DNA from: Sneathiella aquimaris
Lineage (GTDB): Bacteria; Pseudomonadota; Alphaproteobacteria; Sneathiellales; Sneathiellaceae
NCBI RefSeq assembly: GCF_026409565.1
Contig: NZ_CP112881.1
Coordinates: 822,501 to 886,500, forward strand
Direction of reading: 5' to 3'
Length of the DNA: 64,000 nt
Shown one piece after another: positions 62,025 through 64,000 of this stretch. Numbering within the stretch: position 1 is the stretch's first letter; every line of letters starts with the position of its first letter. The notes below the pieces were generated by a model. That model ran no database searches. It saw only the letters and a list, made by a program, of their open reading frames with translations, and had not been told where the DNA came from. A program made the translations under genes and the position numbers.

Positions 62025-63575
62025 ATGAGTGATACGATCGAAACTGGTCCTGTGTTGGCGGCAGACGGGACACCTTTGAAGCGGAGTTTGCAGCGCTCTT
62101 TGCGGCTACAAAAATTCAGAGCTTTAATGCTGATTTCGCCCCTGCTTGCTTTCATCCTGATCACGTTTATCGCGCCGATCGCAGATATGTTATTTCGCTC
62201 CGTCGAAAATGAAATCGTGAGTGAAACGCTTCCGCAAACGGTCAATCTGTTGAACGCGGATGCTGCGTCTGCGCCGATTGTGCCGGGCGAAAAAACATTC
62301 TCCGCCCTCTATGTGGATCTCTTCGTTGCGGTCAAAAACAAAGAACATACGCGGCTTGGGAGCCGCCTGAATTACGAACAAACAGGGGTTTCCTCGCTGT
62401 TTCGTAAATCCGGCAGACGGGTTCGCCGCCTCAATGTTGAAATCTATCCAGATCAATTTGCCGCTGTTGATCCCAGTTGGACAGATGTAAAAACATGGCA
62501 GATGCTGGCAGATTCTAAAGATGCAAAAGAAGAATTACCGCAATCCATGTGGGCCTATTCTTCCTGGCGCAAATACGTGATTGAAGATGGGGATGATCCT
62601 CAAAAAGAGGCCCTCGCAGATTTTGTTTTTGTCGCTCTTTATAACGACCTCGTGCGTTTAGAGGGAGTATCTTCAAATGCGCTCATTCAGAAAAGCGCCG
62701 CGGCGGCTGCAGATTTCAAAACCGTTGATTTTAAAGAAGCGTTCCTCAAGTTCGATAAAGAATGGGCGAGTGAAGACGTCTGGAAAACACTCCGCGTTTA
62801 TTCTCCGCCTTATACTGAAGGTTACTTCTTGACAGCCGTTGATCTTAAAAAGGATTTTGACGGATATTCAGTCCGTCCGGAAAATGAGCGCCTTTATGGA
62901 ACTCTTTTCCTAAGGACGCTGTTTATGTCGCTTGTGATTACCGGCTGCGCCATTTTGCTGGGTTATCCGATCGCTTGGCTTATGTCCAATCGGCCCATGC
63001 GAGAAGCCAACCTTCTGATGATTATGGTCCTGCTGCCATTCTGGACCTCCCTGCTTGTGAGGACGTCCGCCTGGAAGGTAATGCTGCAACAGCAAGGGGT
63101 GATTAACGATACGCTTGTTTGGCTTAATATTATTGACGAGGCGGGACGCCTTGTGTTGATTAATAACCAGTTCGGTACGATCGTCGCAATGACCCACATC
63201 CTGCTACCCTTTATGGTTTTGCCACTTTATTCAGTGATGCGTACAATCCCGGAAACCTATACGCGTGCCGCCAAGTCAATGGGTGCGACGAACTGGACGG
63301 CTTTCTGGCGAATATATTTTCCTTTATCTGTTCCTGGAATTGGGGCTGGATCCATTCTCGTCTTTATTCTGTCCATTGGTTACTACATTACCCCTGAAAT
63401 CGTCGGCGGCACGTCCGGTACGTTCATTTCGAACCGGATTGCCTATCATATCTCTAGTTCGCTCAACTGGGGCCTGGCCGCTGCATTGGGAACAATATTG
63501 CTGCTGGTCGTTCTGTTGCTCTACTGGGTGTATGACCGAATTGTTGGCATTGATAACGTGAAGTTGGGGGGCTGA
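62025..63575 (+). CDS. ABC transporter permease (PotB-like) with a long periplasmic insertion
   Basis: 516 residues, against about 280-320 for typical PotB. The first helix (LMLISPLLAFILITFIAPI) is followed by about 230 hydrophilic residues (about 60-290), then five helices. The EAA loop is typical: TYTRAAKSMGATNWTAFWRIYFPLSVPG. The insertion should lie in the periplasm and has no motif I recognise. It is an expanded variant of the polyamine permease fold. Stop 63575 is 4 nt before the next start. Confidence 0.9.
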   Translation: MSDTIETGPVLAADGTPLKRSLQRSLRLQKFRALMLISPLLAFILITFIAPIADMLFRSVENEIVSETLPQTVNLLNADAASAPIVPGEKTFSALYVDLFVAVKNKEHTRLGSRLNYEQTGVSSLFRKSGRRVRRLNVEIYPDQFAAVDPSWTDVKTWQMLADSKDAKEELPQSMWAYSSWRKYVIEDGDDPQKEALADFVFVALYNDLVRLEGVSSNALIQKSAAAAADFKTVDFKEAFLKFDKEWASEDVWKTLRVYSPPYTEGYFLTAVDLKKDFDGYSVRPENERLYGTLFLRTLFMSLVITGCAILLGYPIAWLMSNRPMREANLLMIMVLLPFWTSLLVRTSAWKVMLQQQGVINDTLVWLNIIDEAGRLVLINNQFGTIVAMTHILLPFMVLPLYSVMRTIPETYTRAAKSMGATNWTAFWRIYFPLSVPGIGAGSILVFILSIGYYITPEIVGGTSGTFISNRIAYHISSSLNWGLAAALGTILLLVVLLLYWVYDRIVGIDNVKLGG

Positions 63576-63579
63576 AAAT

Positions 63580-64000
63580 ATGTCAAAAAAGAAAGTAAAA
63601 CCGATTATTGCCTCTATCCAGCAGATTGCCGGCGCAGGTGCCTTTTTTGCAGGTCTGTTTGGTTTGCTGTTTGGTATGACCCAGGAAATCCCGTTGATCG
63701 GGATTGCGGGGGGCGTCATTCTTGGCGCTATCGTGTCTGTCCTGATCATCAAAGTGCTCAAAACACGGCGCATTGCTCAACTGGTCACCGTGGTTGTTGG
63801 CCTTGTTGCTGGTTATCTGCAGGCCGAGATATCGGGCGCCTTATTGGGAGGAATTTTCGGTTGGGTGTTCACCTGGTTTGTATTTTGGGTTGGAACTGGC
63901 GACTATCGCCGCAGGTTGCCTTCTTATGCTACACCGGGGCAGGTTATCTGGCATCATTCTTTTGTGGTTATCTGCTGGGCGATCTTTCTGTTCCTGATCA
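63580..64000 (+). CDS. Second permease component (partial, runs off the window)
   Basis: The frame opens at ATG 63580 and stays open to the last base (140 codons). It begins MSKKKVKPIIASIQQIAG and has hydrophobic helices (AGAFFAGLFGLLFGM, GIAGGVILGAIVSVLIIKVL, LVTVVVGLVAGYL, LLGGIFGWVFTWFVFWVG). It then reads GQVIWHHSFVVICWAIFLFLI, which resembles the first helix of PotC-type permeases after an extra N-terminal segment. Gene position and spacing support PotC. The true end is not visible. Confidence 0.7.
   Translation, partial: MSKKKVKPIIASIQQIAGAGAFFAGLFGLLFGMTQEIPLIGIAGGVILGAIVSVLIIKVLKTRRIAQLVTVVVGLVAGYLQAEISGALLGGIFGWVFTWFVFWVGTGDYRRRLPSYATPGQVIWHHSFVVICWAIFLFLI

Overview
The window looks like chromosome of an alphaproteobacterium. 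It opens with the end of an rRNA operon ordered 23S, 5S, tRNA-fMet, the usual order in that class, and the fMet tRNA has an A29-U41 pair in the anticodon stem. Many element genes belong to families common on alphaproteobacterial plasmids and islands (DUF736, DUF2958, ArdC-like, RepA of the RPA type). I cannot name a genus.

Layout. (1) 1-2662: rRNA and tRNA-fMet. (2) 2617-36363: a 33.7-kb mobile element inserted in tRNA-fMet. It is bounded by perfect 48-bp direct repeats of the tRNA 3' part and carries its integrase and excisionase at the right end. It reads as an integrated mobilizable plasmid: coupling protein, ArdC-like anti-restriction protein, MobC plus relaxase, a second tyrosine recombinase, palindromes upstream of ParA, a small RHH protein, RepA, and an iteron origin with a DnaA box. 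I see no type IV secretion genes, so transfer would need a helper. (3) Its cargo, 21526-34655, is one seven-gene operon: HTH regulator, SNF2-type helicase, type III Mod, DUF262-HNH nuclease, type III Res, SIR2-like protein, HerA-like ATPase. Adjacent genes overlap or lie within 14 bp. This compound defence operon is the best candidate for a new system. (4) 36364-49080: an AT-richer, older-looking island that ends in a decayed third copy of the tRNA-fMet 3' region. It holds a NERD protein, IS3 debris and a divergent flavin-centred catabolic cluster (HpaB-type oxygenase, flavin reductases, amidase, DUF3830, MOSC, DUF1989, flavodoxin-like protein). Its TetR regulator appears to act at repeated sites with core TAGATCGATCTA. 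(5) 49.1-64 kb: chromosome-like genes: azoreductase and LysR, a broken SDR, a YdjM-like membrane protein, a 7TM histidine kinase, a three-gene amino-compound degradation operon (DpaL-like lyase, M24 hydrolase, EutA-like protein) and, divergent from it, a polyamine-type ABC transporter whose last gene runs off the window.

Another notable item is a mini-gene at 11.64-11.88 kb (minus strand). A short leader frame overlaps a 38-codon basic and hydrophobic frame. Both have the same AGGAGG ribosome site, and one anti-ribosome-site segment between them could pair with either. A UUCG-loop terminator follows. The layout recalls type I toxins or translational attenuators.

All homology calls come from reading the sequence and family knowledge. 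No database search was run.
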